Part shown: positions 1 to 8,686 of the stretch, in pieces
Layout of the letters: every line of letters begins with the position of its first letter
How positions within the stretch are numbered: the first letter of the stretch is position 1
DNA from: Flavobacterium indicum GPTSA100-9 = DSM 17447
Lineage (GTDB): Bacteria; Bacteroidota; Bacteroidia; Flavobacteriales; Flavobacteriaceae
Direction of reading: 5' to 3'
NCBI RefSeq assembly: GCF_000455605.1
Contig: NC_017025.1
Location: forward strand, 2,604,001-2,668,000
Length of the DNA: 64,000 bases
The notes under the pieces: generated by a model
Database searches by the model: none
What the model was told of the DNA's origin: nothing
Seen by the model: the letters and a program-made list of their open reading frames with translations, nothing else
Program-made: the position numbers and the translations under genes

Positions 1-162
1 GGATTTTACTTTTCCAGAATCAGTATATTTCAAATTTATTGAATCTGCCTCACCAGTTGGAACAAAAGTTGTTTTATAAATATTTTGAACATCTTTCAAA
101 TTACTTTCACACGAAACAAAAGCCAACATTCCAATGAATAGTATCCAAAAATTTCTACCCAT
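1..162 (-). CDS. lptC: LPS export protein LptC, N-terminal part (cut by window edge)
   Basis: Only the first 54 codons are inside the window; the gene runs off the left edge. The start is ATG at 160-162. The product begins MGRNFWILFIGMLAFVSC, a lipoprotein signal with the lipobox Cys at residue 18, followed by ESNLKDVQ and a GEADSINLKYTDSGKVK segment. That segment is typical of the Bacteroidota LptC/YrbK family, the inner-membrane-anchored periplasmic subunit of the Lpt lipopolysaccharide export machine. The gene starts 6 bases after the stop of the barrel protein upstream, so the two are probably co-transcribed. The identity rests on the N-terminus only. Confidence 0.75.
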   Translation of the reverse strand, partial: MGRNFWILFIGMLAFVSCESNLKDVQNIYKTTFVPTGEADSINLKYTDSGKVKS

Positions 163-168
163 AGCAAT

Positions 169-1419
169 TTAATTGTAAAGATTCTTTTTAAACCATTTAT
201 CATTAAAAATCAGCCCTACATTCACAGAAAAATAATTTTCTTTTATCAATCCATTTGCGCTTGTTCCTCTTGTTCCCCATTCTGAACCAATTGACAAACT
301 TGAAAATGTTCCTGTAATAGGAAACGCAAATCCGAAACTTAATGCTCTATCTTTTATAGAAGTATTGTTAATTACCAAACCTGTATTTTCATATCTAAAT
401 CCGGCTCTGTACGTAACTCTTTCAAAATAATTTTTATAAGAATCATACTTAGGAATAAAGAAACCTCCAATTGCTATTTTAGATGAATTTTCATATGAAA
501 CATTTGAATAATTTTCAAACCTATTCACTTGATTACCTGTACCTCTAAACGTATAATCAGCTCCTACAAACCATTTTCTGTTTCCTAATCCAAATCCAGC
601 AGCAATTTTTGTAGGCAACACTAATTTTGTATCCGCTACATCTATATCATTTACACTTGCAGGAATTTCAGTTCCATCCGCTCCGAAAGAAATGGTTGCA
701 ATTTGTCTGGAATTTTTAGAATTTAATTTCATCTCTGGTGCAAATGTAAAACTAGTTCTATAATTAATTTTATCGTTTAACTTTGACTGGTAATTCAATC
801 CAAAATTCAAACCTACTCCAGTTACATTAGAATTATTGATCTCTCTTGTACTAAATTGAACATTACTTATTAACAACGTGGTTTTGGCATCTATTGAACC
901 AAATAAATATTGAAAATCCATCCCTACGCTCAATTTTGAAGTCAACTGATAACCTGCACCAAAATACACTTTATTTAATCCTCCTGAACCGTTATATCTG
1001 TAAGCATAATTATTAGTACTTAATTGATCGTTTACCAATCTATAACCTACTGCACTTTGTGGTAACAACCCTAAAGAGAATCCTAATTTTTTACTGTATG
1101 GTAAGCCAATAACTAAATAATCGAATGTTGTTTTTTGCGCTTTTTGAGTATCCGTACTTGAACTTAATTTATAGAAATTAGATGTACCTCCAACCTGTAT
1201 GCTTGTTAACATTTGATTAGCATATGAAGCTGGATTCAATACATTTAAATGCGTACTATCTGAATAAACACTCAATCCTCCAATTGCAATAATATCATTT
1301 GTACCTTTAAACTTTGCATCACCTATCCCGTAAAAAGAATAAGGCGACGCGGTATTTTCTTGAGAAAATAATTGCCCGCTAATAAAAACTAAAACTGCGA
1401 ATACTATTTTTTTAATCAT
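169..1419 (-). CDS. Outer-membrane beta-barrel protein of unknown substrate
   Basis: This is a 416-residue protein with a Sec signal peptide (MIKKIVFAVLVFISGQLFSQ) and then an N-terminal SPYSFYGIGDAKFKG segment. Many short alternating hydrophobic/polar strands follow, ending in an aromatic-rich strand, as expected for an outer-membrane barrel resembling FadL-like porins. Conserved barrel proteins of this kind sit beside lptC and coaX in flavobacteria (family knowledge). Its start overlaps the coaX stop by 8 bases and its stop lies 6 bases before lptC, so coaX, this gene and lptC look like one transcript. No catalytic motif is visible and the transported or bound ligand is unknown. Confidence 0.6.
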   Translation of the reverse strand: MIKKIVFAVLVFISGQLFSQENTASPYSFYGIGDAKFKGTNDIIAIGGLSVYSDSTHLNVLNPASYANQMLTSIQVGGTSNFYKLSSSTDTQKAQKTTFDYLVIGLPYSKKLGFSLGLLPQSAVGYRLVNDQLSTNNYAYRYNGSGGLNKVYFGAGYQLTSKLSVGMDFQYLFGSIDAKTTLLISNVQFSTREINNSNVTGVGLNFGLNYQSKLNDKINYRTSFTFAPEMKLNSKNSRQIATISFGADGTEIPASVNDIDVADTKLVLPTKIAAGFGLGNRKWFVGADYTFRGTGNQVNRFENYSNVSYENSSKIAIGGFFIPKYDSYKNYFERVTYRAGFRYENTGLVINNTSIKDRALSFGFAFPITGTFSSLSIGSEWGTRGTSANGLIKENYFSVNVGLIFNDKWFKKNLYN

Positions 1420-2146
1420 TTTGTAAACTATATGAGTGTAATTGTTGTAAACTTTTCAATAAAAAATTTTCATCGGCAAATATGGTGCTTTTTAATTGAT
1501 TAGCCAAAAAATTAGCATCTCCTCCTGTTAAAATTACTGTTAAATCCTGATAATTAACAGAATATTTAGAAATAAAACCTTCAATTTCATTTAATAATCC
1601 AATAATAACACCAGAATGAATAGCTTCATTTGTATTTTTTCCAATGTAATGGTCTGGGTTCTTTTTTTCCAATAGAGGTAATTTTGCGGTAAAATTATGT
1701 AAAGATTCGTAGCGCAGTCTAATCCCTAGTGAAATTGCTCCACCTAAATATTCGTTTTGATCTGAAATAAAATCATAAGTTACACAAGTTCCCGCATCAA
1801 TAACCAAACAATTTTTATTAGCAAAAGCTAAGGTAGCACCCGAAGCGAGCACCATCCTATCTACACCTAAGGTTTTAGGAGTTTCATATTTATTTATAAA
1901 AGGAAAATTAAAACCAGCGTCTATTTTAGTAATTTTTACATGTTTGCTTATACTTTCATCAAGCAAATCACTCTTTTTTCCAACAGAAGAATAGATCGCA
2001 GCTGATAAATTTGGATATTTTTTAAAAATTTTTAAAATTTTTTTTTCAACTTCTTCAGTAGTAAAAACAAATTTCTCTACCAATTCAACTTCTTCAAAAA
2101 CAGCTACTTTGATGAATGTATTTCCAATATCTACGGTTAATATCAT
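1412..2146 (-). CDS. coaX: Type III pantothenate kinase
   Basis: CoaX phosphorylates pantothenate in the first step of coenzyme A synthesis; it belongs to the ASKHA fold and needs a monovalent cation. The 244-residue protein shows the family signatures: DIGNT at residues 6-10 (phosphate loop), TLGVDR at 92-97 (pantothenate pocket), VIDAGT at 115-120 (second phosphate motif) and YLGGAISLG at 133-141. The length is normal for the family. The start ATG at 2144-2146 fits the conserved MILTVDIGNT N-terminus. It is the first gene of the apparent coaX, barrel protein, lptC transcript and overlaps the next gene by 8 bases. Confidence 0.95.
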   Translation of the reverse strand: MILTVDIGNTFIKVAVFEEVELVEKFVFTTEEVEKKILKIFKKYPNLSAAIYSSVGKKSDLLDESISKHVKITKIDAGFNFPFINKYETPKTLGVDRMVLASGATLAFANKNCLVIDAGTCVTYDFISDQNEYLGGAISLGIRLRYESLHNFTAKLPLLEKKNPDHYIGKNTNEAIHSGVIIGLLNEIEGFISKYSVNYQDLTVILTGGDANFLANQLKSTIFADENFLLKSLQQLHSYSLQND

Positions 2147-2198
2147 ATTCTAAATTTAAGAACACAAAGGTACAAAATTGATTTTTTTTATTTTTTGT

Positions 2199-2229
2199 TT
2201 TGGAAATAATAAAAATGGTTCTATATTTG
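2199..2229 (+). promoter_or_regulatory. Bacteroidota-type promoter of tRNA-Phe
   Basis: TTTG at 2199-2202 is followed after 19 bases by TATATTTG at 2222-2229. This matches the -33/-7 consensus TTTG and TAnnTTTG of the primary sigma factor in Bacteroidota. It lies 39 bases before the mature 5' end of tRNA-Phe. Confidence 0.8.
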
Positions 2230-2268
2230 CACCCGCAATCAGCAAGCAGAAATGCTCAACGATTACAA

Positions 2269-2341
2269 GGTACCTTAGCTCAGTTGGTAGAGCAATGGAC
2301 TGAAAATCCATGTGTCCCTGGTTCGATTCCTGGAGGTACCA
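2269..2341 (+). tRNA. tRNA-Phe (GAA)
   Basis: This is a 73-nt cloverleaf without encoded CCA. The acceptor stem pairs GGTACCT at the 5' end with GGGTACC-type sequence at the 3' end and has discriminator A at 2341. The D-arm contains AGCTCAGTTGGTAGAGC, and the T-arm loop is GTTCGATTC. The anticodon loop CTGAAAA has anticodon GAA at 2302-2304. It is a single-gene unit with its own promoter and a strong terminator. Confidence 0.95.
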
Positions 2342-2342
2342 C

Positions 2343-2371
2343 AAAATCCCGACTACGTCGGGATTTTTTGT
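2343..2371 (+). terminator. Intrinsic terminator of tRNA-Phe
   Basis: The stem AAAATCCCGAC / GTCGGGATTTT (2343-2353 and 2357-2367) has a 3-base loop and is followed by a T-rich tract. It directly follows the tRNA. Confidence 0.9.
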
Positions 2372-2399
2372 TTTTAGAATATTTCAATTAAAAATAAAA

Positions 2400-2424
2400 A
2401 AAGCCAATAGTAACTATTGGCTTT
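2400..2424 (-). terminator. Terminator after the PH/SHOCT gene
   Basis: A perfect hairpin, AAGCCAATAG / CTATTGGCTT (2401-2410, 2414-2423), has a TAA loop and T-rich flanks on both strands. It lies just beyond the minus-strand stop at 2430 and could also catch read-through from tRNA-Phe. Confidence 0.8.
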
Positions 2425-2429
2425 TCTTT

Positions 2430-3131
2430 TTATAAATAAGGAATAATTTCATTTTTTAACCGATCATATTCGCCTTGAAGAATTAAACCATTATCTAACA
2501 GCTTTTTATAATTCTGTAATTTTTCAAACAACTCCTCTTTCGTCAAATCTTTAAGGGATTTTTCATGATGAATTTCAGCCTCAATTTCTGTATCTGGCAC
2601 GCTAATTTCAGTCGCAACAGGCATTATTTCCGCCAAATGTGTTACTTCTTCTACAGGAATTTCTTCTGCTTCAATGGAAGGAATTATTTCTTCATTTTTG
2701 AACACCGGCTCAGAATTAGCATTAAAAACGGTACTCGATTTTAAATTATCCAACTGTTCTTTTGAATACGTATACAATTTTCGAGCTTGATTTTTTGGCA
2801 AATAATCTACTGTATGGGTTAAATCAGATTTTGTATTAAATGTAAAATCTGCTCCCAATATCCCTTCTTTTACGAAAGCCCCTGCAATATCATTCCAATC
2901 GTAATCCACAAACTCCATTGATAATCCTAAATTTTTAGGTTTACATAAAATGATACGCTTGTTGGTTACCACCACACTATCTGGAAAAACGGTTATAGCG
3001 GGCTTCTTTTGTACGGCTATATACCCTACTTCTTCATTGGACATTAATAAATTATCTAACTTCGAAGAAATTTTCTCTATTGCTTTTGGATCTTGGTCTT
3101 CGTTTAATATTTTTTTTAAATTTTCTATCAT
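2430..3131 (-). CDS. PH-domain and SHOCT-domain protein
   Basis: This is a 233-residue protein without signal peptide or membrane segment. Residues about 35-125 resemble a bacterial pleckstrin-homology domain (YIAVQKKPAITVFPDSVVVTNKRIIL, then an EFVDYDWNDI strand pair). A Glu/Pro-rich linker of about 60 residues follows. The C-terminal LTKEELFEKLQNYKKLLDNGLI...EYDRLKNEII is a SHOCT-type helical pair. Such proteins are usually cytosolic and their roles are unknown; SHOCT domains are thought to mediate oligomerisation. It is followed by a terminator, and the gap to the next upstream gene is 49 bases. Confidence 0.7.
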   Translation of the reverse strand: MIENLKKILNEDQDPKAIEKISSKLDNLLMSNEEVGYIAVQKKPAITVFPDSVVVTNKRIILCKPKNLGLSMEFVDYDWNDIAGAFVKEGILGADFTFNTKSDLTHTVDYLPKNQARKLYTYSKEQLDNLKSSTVFNANSEPVFKNEEIIPSIEAEEIPVEEVTHLAEIMPVATEISVPDTEIEAEIHHEKSLKDLTKEELFEKLQNYKKLLDNGLILQGEYDRLKNEIIPYL

Positions 3132-3180
3132 GATTATTTTAGTTGATTGTTTTTATTTCTATCAAATGTAATGCCTAATT

Positions 3181-3546
3181 TTAAGATTGGGCTATTTCTT
3201 GTTGTAACTTTTTGGACAAACTATTAAAAACCAGTTCATAAGAATGATTAATCAAGTCTAACAGCAGTGTATTGGTAACATCATTTCCTGTTGAAACGGT
3301 ATTCCAATGCACTTTACTCATATGATAACCCGGTTTTACGGCTTCAAATTCCTCACGTAAAAGAATGGCTTTTTCAGGATCGCATTTTAAATTTAAACTT
3401 GGAGTTCCTTTTTCCCATTCAGACAACGATGTTAAACAAAACATTTTACCTCCTACTTTAAAAACCAGCGTATCTTCATCAAAAGGAAAATGTTCGGTTA
3501 CCCCTTTTTTGTTCAAACAAAATTCATATAACTGTTGGATATTCAT
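3181..3546 (-). CDS. MmcQ/YjbR family protein
   Basis: This 121-residue protein has the YjbR pattern: an N-terminal helix (MNIQQLYEFCLNKKGVTEHFPF), a FKVGGKMFCL strand, NLKCDPEKA, then GYHMSKVHWNTV and a C-terminal SYELVFNSLSKK. YjbR-like proteins have a CyaY-like fold with a double-wing surface proposed to bind DNA; no biochemical role is settled. The stop of the neighbouring cyclase gene (3551) is 4 bases upstream of this start, so the two are probably co-transcribed. Confidence 0.85.
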   Translation of the reverse strand: MNIQQLYEFCLNKKGVTEHFPFDEDTLVFKVGGKMFCLTSLSEWEKGTPSLNLKCDPEKAILLREEFEAVKPGYHMSKVHWNTVSTGNDVTNTLLLDLINHSYELVFNSLSKKLQQEIAQS

Positions 3547-3550
3547 TTTA

Positions 3551-4312
3551 TTAATTATTCTCTAGTGAATATAAAATTGGTTTACTCGGACTTGCATCAT
3601 TTTCAAAGGATACCATTTGTAGATTAAGCAGATAACTTCCGTCTAATACTTCATCTGGAACAAAAATCAACTCCGTAATGGTTGCATTAAATCGAGCATC
3701 ACTATTAACTTCATTTACGTTTTTTACCTTCCAAAATGCCTTGTGCGCTACCAATTTCCCTTCATCGTGCTCTTTATCTACACTTGGCAAATCAATCATC
3801 AAATGCTCCACTCCTTTTTCTCGAATAAAAACAGCTGCTTCTTCACTTAAATAAGGCGGATTAGTATTGGAATAATTTAAATGTCTTTTGGAATCGAGAT
3901 TTGGCAAGGTTCTAATAATTAAAGCTTTTGGCGTTTTAGAACCCATTGCTTTTTCTACTAAATCTTTAGTTATTACTAAATCACCCTCATATATTTCAGG
4001 TTGAATTGAAATGAGTTCTGCCGTAAAGAAAAATTGCTTCAAGGTTTGATTTATACTGTAAAAATCTTTGGTAATATGACCCAAACATTCCGTATGTGTG
4101 CCGTGTGCGTGCGGATTAAAAAAGATATTATTAAAATTTGTCGAAGATTTTCCTTCCGAAACTTTTCCTATCCAATCGCCCATTTTTACAGGTTCAATTT
4201 CCGGTTGGTTTTGATACCATGCAATCGGATTTTTACCATCTGTTGTGATAGGAAGCGAAATATCTATAGGTTTTGATAGATCGATTATATAATTTTCAAA
4301 AGACAATTTCAT
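3551..4312 (-). CDS. Cyclase/kynurenine formamidase-like metal hydrolase
   Basis: The 253-residue protein carries the cyclase-family metal motif as NPHAHGTHTECLGH, with His68, His70, His73, Glu75 and His79. The more common form is HxGTHxDxPxH; here Glu replaces Asp and Leu-Gly replaces the proline region. Family members are Zn or Mn hydrolases such as kynurenine formamidase and isatin hydrolase; the substrate cannot be told from sequence. There is no signal peptide, so it is cytosolic. Neither kynureninase nor tryptophan dioxygenase is nearby, so a role in tryptophan breakdown is not supported here. It is the first gene of a probable pair with the YjbR protein. Confidence 0.8.
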   Translation of the reverse strand: MKLSFENYIIDLSKPIDISLPITTDGKNPIAWYQNQPEIEPVKMGDWIGKVSEGKSSTNFNNIFFNPHAHGTHTECLGHITKDFYSINQTLKQFFFTAELISIQPEIYEGDLVITKDLVEKAMGSKTPKALIIRTLPNLDSKRHLNYSNTNPPYLSEEAAVFIREKGVEHLMIDLPSVDKEHDEGKLVAHKAFWKVKNVNEVNSDARFNATITELIFVPDEVLDGSYLLNLQMVSFENDASPSKPILYSLENN

Positions 4313-4332
4313 TATTTTAGAGTGTATTTCTT

Positions 4333-5466
4333 TTATTCCAAATTTAATAAAAATAAATCCGAAGCAATACCATCGCTTAAGAATTTTCCTTTTTTGGTGG
4401 TTGTTAATACATCTGCCTCAATTTGTAAGTGTTCTGAATGGATATATTTCTTGGATTGCTCTAACAAATATAACAAATACCGTTCTCCATATTCGAATTC
4501 CACACGTTTCAAAGAAACTCCCCAAATGGTTCGTAAACCCGTCATAATGTATTCGTTATACCGATCTGTCTTGGTTAGCACTTCTATTTCATTTGGCAAA
4601 TTATTTTCTTGAATAGCTTTTAAATACAAGGTGTTATTTGCAATATTCCAACTGCGTTCTTTTCCGTTATAACTATGAGCCGAAGGACCAATTCCTATGT
4701 ATTTTTTACCCAACCAATAAGCCGTATTGTTTTTTGAAAAATAATCTGGTTTACCAAAATTAGACAACTCATAATGTATAAATCCGTTTTTTTCTAATTC
4801 TTCAATAAGAACTAAAAAATGTTCCTGAGCAACTTCATCCTTTGGTGCCTCAACGACTTTTTTTTCGATTAATTTTTTCAACGCTGTTTTGGGTTCAACG
4901 GTCAAGGCATAACTTGAAATATGTGGAACACCAAACGACAATGCAGTTTGCACATTCTGCAACCATTTTTCATTGCTCATATTGGGCATGCCGTATATCA
5001 AATCCAAACTAATATTGTCAAAATATTGGGTAGCCGTTTGCAAACATCTTTTGGCTTCCATTGCATTATGTGCCCGATTCATGAGTTTCAAATCCTCTTC
5101 AAAAAAAGATTGAATACCAATTGATAATCGGTTTACTGGTGAATTGGCTAATTGTATTATCGTATCATCATCTAAATCGTCCGGATTGGCTTCTAAGGTA
5201 ATTTCAGGAGATTCCGTGACATTAAAATTTTCATAAACTGCATCAATCAATACTTGAATTTCATCTACAGTCAGTACACTTGGTGTTCCTCCTCCAAAAT
5301 ATATAGTTTCAACCTGTTCATCTCCAAACTCATCTTTTCGAAGTTGAATTTCGTCAATTAATGCCAATACCATATCTTCTTTCTTTTTCATAGAAGTAGA
5401 AAAATGAAAATCACAATAGTGACATGCTTGTTTGCAAAATGGTATGTGGATGTAAATTCCCGACAT
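4333..5466 (-). CDS. hemW: Radical SAM heme chaperone HemW
   Basis: The 377-residue protein starts MSGIYIHIPFCKQACHYCDF. The CxxxCxxC triad (Cys11, Cys15, Cys18) binds the [4Fe-4S] cluster and S-adenosylmethionine, and GGGTPS at 58-63 is the SAM-binding glycine motif. The fourth cysteine two residues after the triad, seen in true HemN, is replaced by Phe20, which is usual for HemW. The C-terminal HemN-like domain (TGLRTIWGVSL) is present. HemW delivers heme to respiratory enzymes rather than oxidising coproporphyrinogen. Older annotations call it an oxygen-independent coproporphyrinogen oxidase-like protein. Confidence 0.92.
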   Translation of the reverse strand: MSGIYIHIPFCKQACHYCDFHFSTSMKKKEDMVLALIDEIQLRKDEFGDEQVETIYFGGGTPSVLTVDEIQVLIDAVYENFNVTESPEITLEANPDDLDDDTIIQLANSPVNRLSIGIQSFFEEDLKLMNRAHNAMEAKRCLQTATQYFDNISLDLIYGMPNMSNEKWLQNVQTALSFGVPHISSYALTVEPKTALKKLIEKKVVEAPKDEVAQEHFLVLIEELEKNGFIHYELSNFGKPDYFSKNNTAYWLGKKYIGIGPSAHSYNGKERSWNIANNTLYLKAIQENNLPNEIEVLTKTDRYNEYIMTGLRTIWGVSLKRVEFEYGERYLLYLLEQSKKYIHSEHLQIEADVLTTTKKGKFLSDGIASDLFLLNLE

Positions 5467-5526
5467 TTTAATTTATTGACTTCTTTATTTAAGGTCACAC
5501 GAATACTTTAAACGTACATGAAGCCT

Positions 5527-6081
5527 TTATTTTTTTATTCGATTTTCGTTTTGTTTCACAAAGGCATCCCAACCGGTATATTTTTTACCTAATTCTGGTC
5601 GGCCTGTATTGAAAAAATGACAAACCGCGGCAGCTAAGCCATCGGTTGAATCCAGATTTTTTGGCAATTCCTTTAAGCCCACTAATTGTTGGAGCATTTT
5701 AGCTACCTGCTCTTTACTTGCATTCCCATTTCCTGTAATTGCCATTTTTATTTTTTTAGGCTCATATTCTGTAATTGGAATTTGGCGCGATAACCCAGCA
5801 GCCATAGCCACACCTTGGGCGCGACCTAACTTGAGCATGGATTGTACATTTTTCCCAAAAAAAGGAGCTTCAATCGCAATTTCATCTGGATGGTAGGTGT
5901 CGATTAATTCAATGGTCCGTTCAAAAATTTTCTGCAATTTTAAATAATGATCGTCGTATTTATTCAACAACAATTCATTCAATTGCATAAACTCCATTTT
6001 CTTATTGACCACTTTTATCAATCCAAATCCCATAATGGTTGTTCCTGGGTCAATTCCTAATATGATTCTCTCGTTTGACAA
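5527..6081 (-). CDS. ruvC: Holliday junction resolvase RuvC (TTG start)
   Basis: RuvC cleaves Holliday junctions together with RuvAB. The 184-residue protein has the acidic catalytic set at Asp11 (LGIDPGT), Glu71 (IAIEAPF), and Asp144 and Asp147 (DSTDGLAAA). The start must be TTG at 6079-6081: an in-frame TAA lies three codons upstream, and the next internal Met (residue 17) would remove the first catalytic Asp. TTG starts are used occasionally in bacteria. It is divergent from the membrane protein starting at 6134, with only 52 bases between them. Confidence 0.93.
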   Translation of the reverse strand: MSNERIILGIDPGTTIMGFGLIKVVNKKMEFMQLNELLLNKYDDHYLKLQKIFERTIELIDTYHPDEIAIEAPFFGKNVQSMLKLGRAQGVAMAAGLSRQIPITEYEPKKIKMAITGNGNASKEQVAKMLQQLVGLKELPKNLDSTDGLAAAVCHFFNTGRPELGKKYTGWDAFVKQNENRIKK

Positions 6082-6133
6082 TTTTGTTTACCGTTTAAAG
6101 TTTAAAGTTCAAAGTTTTCTCTTTCTTTGCAAA

Positions 6134-7066
6134 ATGATTTCGATTTCACACAAAACTAAACATTATCTAACATTTATTACCAAAGTCCTTATTGTTTGTT
6201 TGGCTTTTTATGTTATTTACGACAAACTAGCCCACAATGAACAAATGAGTTGGAAACAATTTCAAGCAATCTTACAGCATAAATTTACGATTAGTTGGTT
6301 GTTTTTCATGTTGTTTTTAAGTTTTTTAAATCGATTTTTAGAAATATTGAAATGGCAAAATTTAGCACAAGTTCTTCATCCCATTTCTTTAAAAGCGGCA
6401 TCCAAACAAGTTTTAGCGGCATTAACCGCCGGATTATTTACGCCAAACGGAATCGGTGAATATGCAGGAAAAGCCCTTTATTTCCCGAAAAAAGAAGTCA
6501 AAAAAGTAATTTTTTTAAACCTAATTTGCAACGGCATTCAAATGCTTTTAAGTATTCTTTTTGGAATAATTGGGTTATTGTATTTAGGTTTCTACAATTG
6601 GGTTCTTCTAATATTTGGCTTTGGAATACTTGTAGTTATATTGTTAGCATTAACTAAGAACTTAGAAATAAAAGGCTATTCAATGGCTGCCTTTCTTTCT
6701 AAAATTAATGAAATACCCAAAAAAATACATTTTAAAAATAACATATTAGCGATTGGACGCTACCTAACCTTTTCCCATCAATATTATTTTTTATTTGTTT
6801 TATTTGGAGTTGAGTTGCCCTATTTTACAATTATTTCAACCATAATGGCCGTTTATTTCATTGCCTCGTCTTTACCTTCTTTTCAATTTTTAGATTTTGC
6901 TGTAAAAGGCGGTGTAGCGTTATGGTTCTTTGAAAAAATAGATGTTGATGAAGTTGTTGTGTTATTTATTACTACATTTATGTGGTTCTTTAATGTAGTA
7001 CTTCCTGTGATAATTGGAAGTTACTTTGTAATGACCTACCAATCGAAACAAAAAACAATGAATTAA
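6134..7066 (+). CDS. Flippase-like integral membrane protein (UPF0104/LPG-synthase TM family)
   Basis: This 310-residue protein has about eight hydrophobic segments and basic interhelical loops. The KQVLAALTAGLFTPNGIGEYAGKALYF stretch near residues 90-115 matches the conserved loop of the lysylphosphatidylglycerol synthase transmembrane/AglD family. I chose ATG 6134 because upstream in-frame codons run through ruvC antisense sequence. The C-terminal catalytic domain of MprF is absent. The gene stop is 12 bases from the next gene, a GT2 glycosyltransferase, so the pair may make and move a lipid-linked sugar; this is an inference from context. Confidence 0.75.
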   Translation: MISISHKTKHYLTFITKVLIVCLAFYVIYDKLAHNEQMSWKQFQAILQHKFTISWLFFMLFLSFLNRFLEILKWQNLAQVLHPISLKAASKQVLAALTAGLFTPNGIGEYAGKALYFPKKEVKKVIFLNLICNGIQMLLSILFGIIGLLYLGFYNWVLLIFGFGILVVILLALTKNLEIKGYSMAAFLSKINEIPKKIHFKNNILAIGRYLTFSHQYYFLFVLFGVELPYFTIISTIMAVYFIASSLPSFQFLDFAVKGGVALWFFEKIDVDEVVVLFITTFMWFFNVVLPVIIGSYFVMTYQSKQKTMN

Positions 7067-7078
7067 CAATTGCAAAAT

Positions 7079-8179
7079 ATGTTTCTCTTTATTTTCATAC
7101 TATTTATTTATGTGGCTTGTATTACACAATTAGCTTTTGGAATTGTAAAAGCTAATAAAAAAATAACTAGAGAAATTGTAACTCCCAAAACAACATTTAG
7201 TATCATTGTTCCTTTTCGAAATGAAGCTAACAATTTATCTTCCTTACTTGAAAGTATTTCAAAATTAGATTATCCCACCGACTTATTTGAAGTTATTTTA
7301 ATTGATGATGAATCCAATGACGGATGGAAAGTAGAAGTTGAAAACTACAAGTTTGCAGTATCTATTTTTCCCAATAAAAGAAAATCTAATTCTCCTAAAA
7401 AAGATGCCATTGAAACCGCTATTCCACTTGCAAGATTTGATTGGATTGCCGCTACAGATGCAGATTGTATAGTACCCGTAAATTGGTTAGCTGTTTTTGA
7501 TAAAGAAATTCAAAATAGTTCAGTGAATATGTTGGTTGGAAGTGTACTTTATCATGATCAAAATTCTTTTTTACATCATTTTCAAAATAACGACATGTTA
7601 AGTTTACAAGGGGTAACAGCCGGAAGTTTTGGCATTGAAAAAGGATTTATGTGCAATGGTGCTAATTTGGCTTATAAAAAAGAAATATTTACTATTTTGA
7701 ATGGATACGAAGGCAACACAAAATTAGCCAGCGGGGATGATGTGTTTTTATTGCAAAAAATAGTAAAAGAAAACACTTCCTGGGCGCGCTATTTAGGCAA
7801 TCAATCTGTTGTTTACACGAATAGTTGTTTCACTTGGAAAGAATTAGTCCATCAACGGGTACGATGGGCCAGTAAAACTTCTGCTTATGTAACTTGGTAT
7901 CCTAAAATCTTAGGTTTGGTTGTTTTCTTTACCAATATTGGAATGATTGCTACTTTACTCTTCACCCTTTTTTACCATAGTTTCATATATCAATTTCTAT
8001 ATTTTAGCCTAGTAAAAATGGGTATTGATTTTATATTTTTAAGATTTGCTTCTGCCTATTTTCAAGTAAAAATTAAAAAATTTATACCTAGCTTTTTAAT
8101 CTATCCCTACTTTACCATTGTTGTCGTATTCTTAGCGTTTTCAGGAAACTACCAATGGAAAAATAGAAAATTAAACTAA
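7079..8179 (+). CDS. Family 2 glycosyltransferase, membrane-bound
   Basis: The 366-residue protein has an N-terminal membrane anchor, a GT-A domain starting TFSIIVPFRNEANN (39-51), the nucleotide-sugar Asp pair at 76-77 (LIDDES), DAD at 127-129 (metal), GDD at 219-221 and QRVRW at 259-263. The last is the QxxRW acceptor motif typical of processive GT2 enzymes. Two or three C-terminal membrane helices follow. A TTG three codons upstream (7070) is a possible alternative start; ATG 7079 is preferred. It is coupled to the flippase-like gene. The sugar and the acceptor are not predictable. Confidence 0.85.
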   Translation: MFLFIFILFIYVACITQLAFGIVKANKKITREIVTPKTTFSIIVPFRNEANNLSSLLESISKLDYPTDLFEVILIDDESNDGWKVEVENYKFAVSIFPNKRKSNSPKKDAIETAIPLARFDWIAATDADCIVPVNWLAVFDKEIQNSSVNMLVGSVLYHDQNSFLHHFQNNDMLSLQGVTAGSFGIEKGFMCNGANLAYKKEIFTILNGYEGNTKLASGDDVFLLQKIVKENTSWARYLGNQSVVYTNSCFTWKELVHQRVRWASKTSAYVTWYPKILGLVVFFTNIGMIATLLFTLFYHSFIYQFLYFSLVKMGIDFIFLRFASAYFQVKIKKFIPSFLIYPYFTIVVVFLAFSGNYQWKNRKLN

Positions 8180-8180
8180 A

Positions 8181-8651
8181 TTATTTTTTTAAAACCACAG
8201 GCAATTGAAACTCTGTTTTAACCGGAATACCTCTCTTTATAGCAGGATTTACTTTGGGAAAATCAGCTAAACGCAATTGAAAAATACTATCCAATTGTGA
8301 ACGGTTTAAGTTTACCGAATCATTGACTACAGGCTCAAATTTAACTTTGGAATCGGAAAAAATAGTTACCTTTACTTGAATAGAATCTAATTGAGGAAAC
8401 AGTTTAGCAATGCTATCATCTCGTAATTTTTCTTGCAATTGTGTTAACATCATTTGATAAAAACAATTACGTTGATTTTCTTTATCAGAGATAGAGTCAC
8501 ATTCTATAAATGTTGGCCATTGATCTACTTCTTTCCAATTGATTTTTTTTAGTTCTTGCTGCAATAACTCCTTTTCATCGGGCACTTTTTTATCAAAAAA
8601 TTGGCACGATTGTAGTGAGACAAACACAATTAAGACTAAAAATTTATTCAT
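8181..8651 (-). CDS. Predicted lipoprotein with TonB-C-like tail
   Basis: The 156-residue protein has a lipoprotein signal, MNKFLVLIVFVSLQSC, with lipobox Cys16. A Lys/Glu-rich segment follows, including two cysteines (ECDSISDKENQRNC). The C-terminus (VKVTIFSDSKVKFEPV...NPAIKRGIPVKTEFQLPVVL) resembles the beta strands of the TonB C-terminal fold, which Bacteroidota often attach to non-TonB proteins. There is no membrane helix beyond the signal and no proline-rich linker, so it is unlikely to be a working TonB. It converges on the glycosyltransferase gene (1 base apart) and diverges from the DUF456 gene. Confidence 0.55.
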   Translation of the reverse strand: MNKFLVLIVFVSLQSCQFFDKKVPDEKELLQQELKKINWKEVDQWPTFIECDSISDKENQRNCFYQMMLTQLQEKLRDDSIAKLFPQLDSIQVKVTIFSDSKVKFEPVVNDSVNLNRSQLDSIFQLRLADFPKVNPAIKRGIPVKTEFQLPVVLKK

Positions 8652-8686
8652 TAAAGTTTAATTTAAAATTCAAAAATACATAATTT

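Noticed and set aside
2200..2391. Plus-strand open frame over tRNA-Phe
   Set aside because: It is translated tRNA, promoter and terminator sequence; no protein signature.
4333..5466. Coproporphyrinogen III oxidase HemN
   Set aside because: The protein is about 80 residues shorter than HemN and lacks its fourth N-terminal Cys; HemW fits better.
6090..6118. TTTAAAGT direct repeats between ruvC and the flippase-like gene
   Set aside because: Simple AT-rich repeats in a short divergent spacer; could be operator-like but no independent support.
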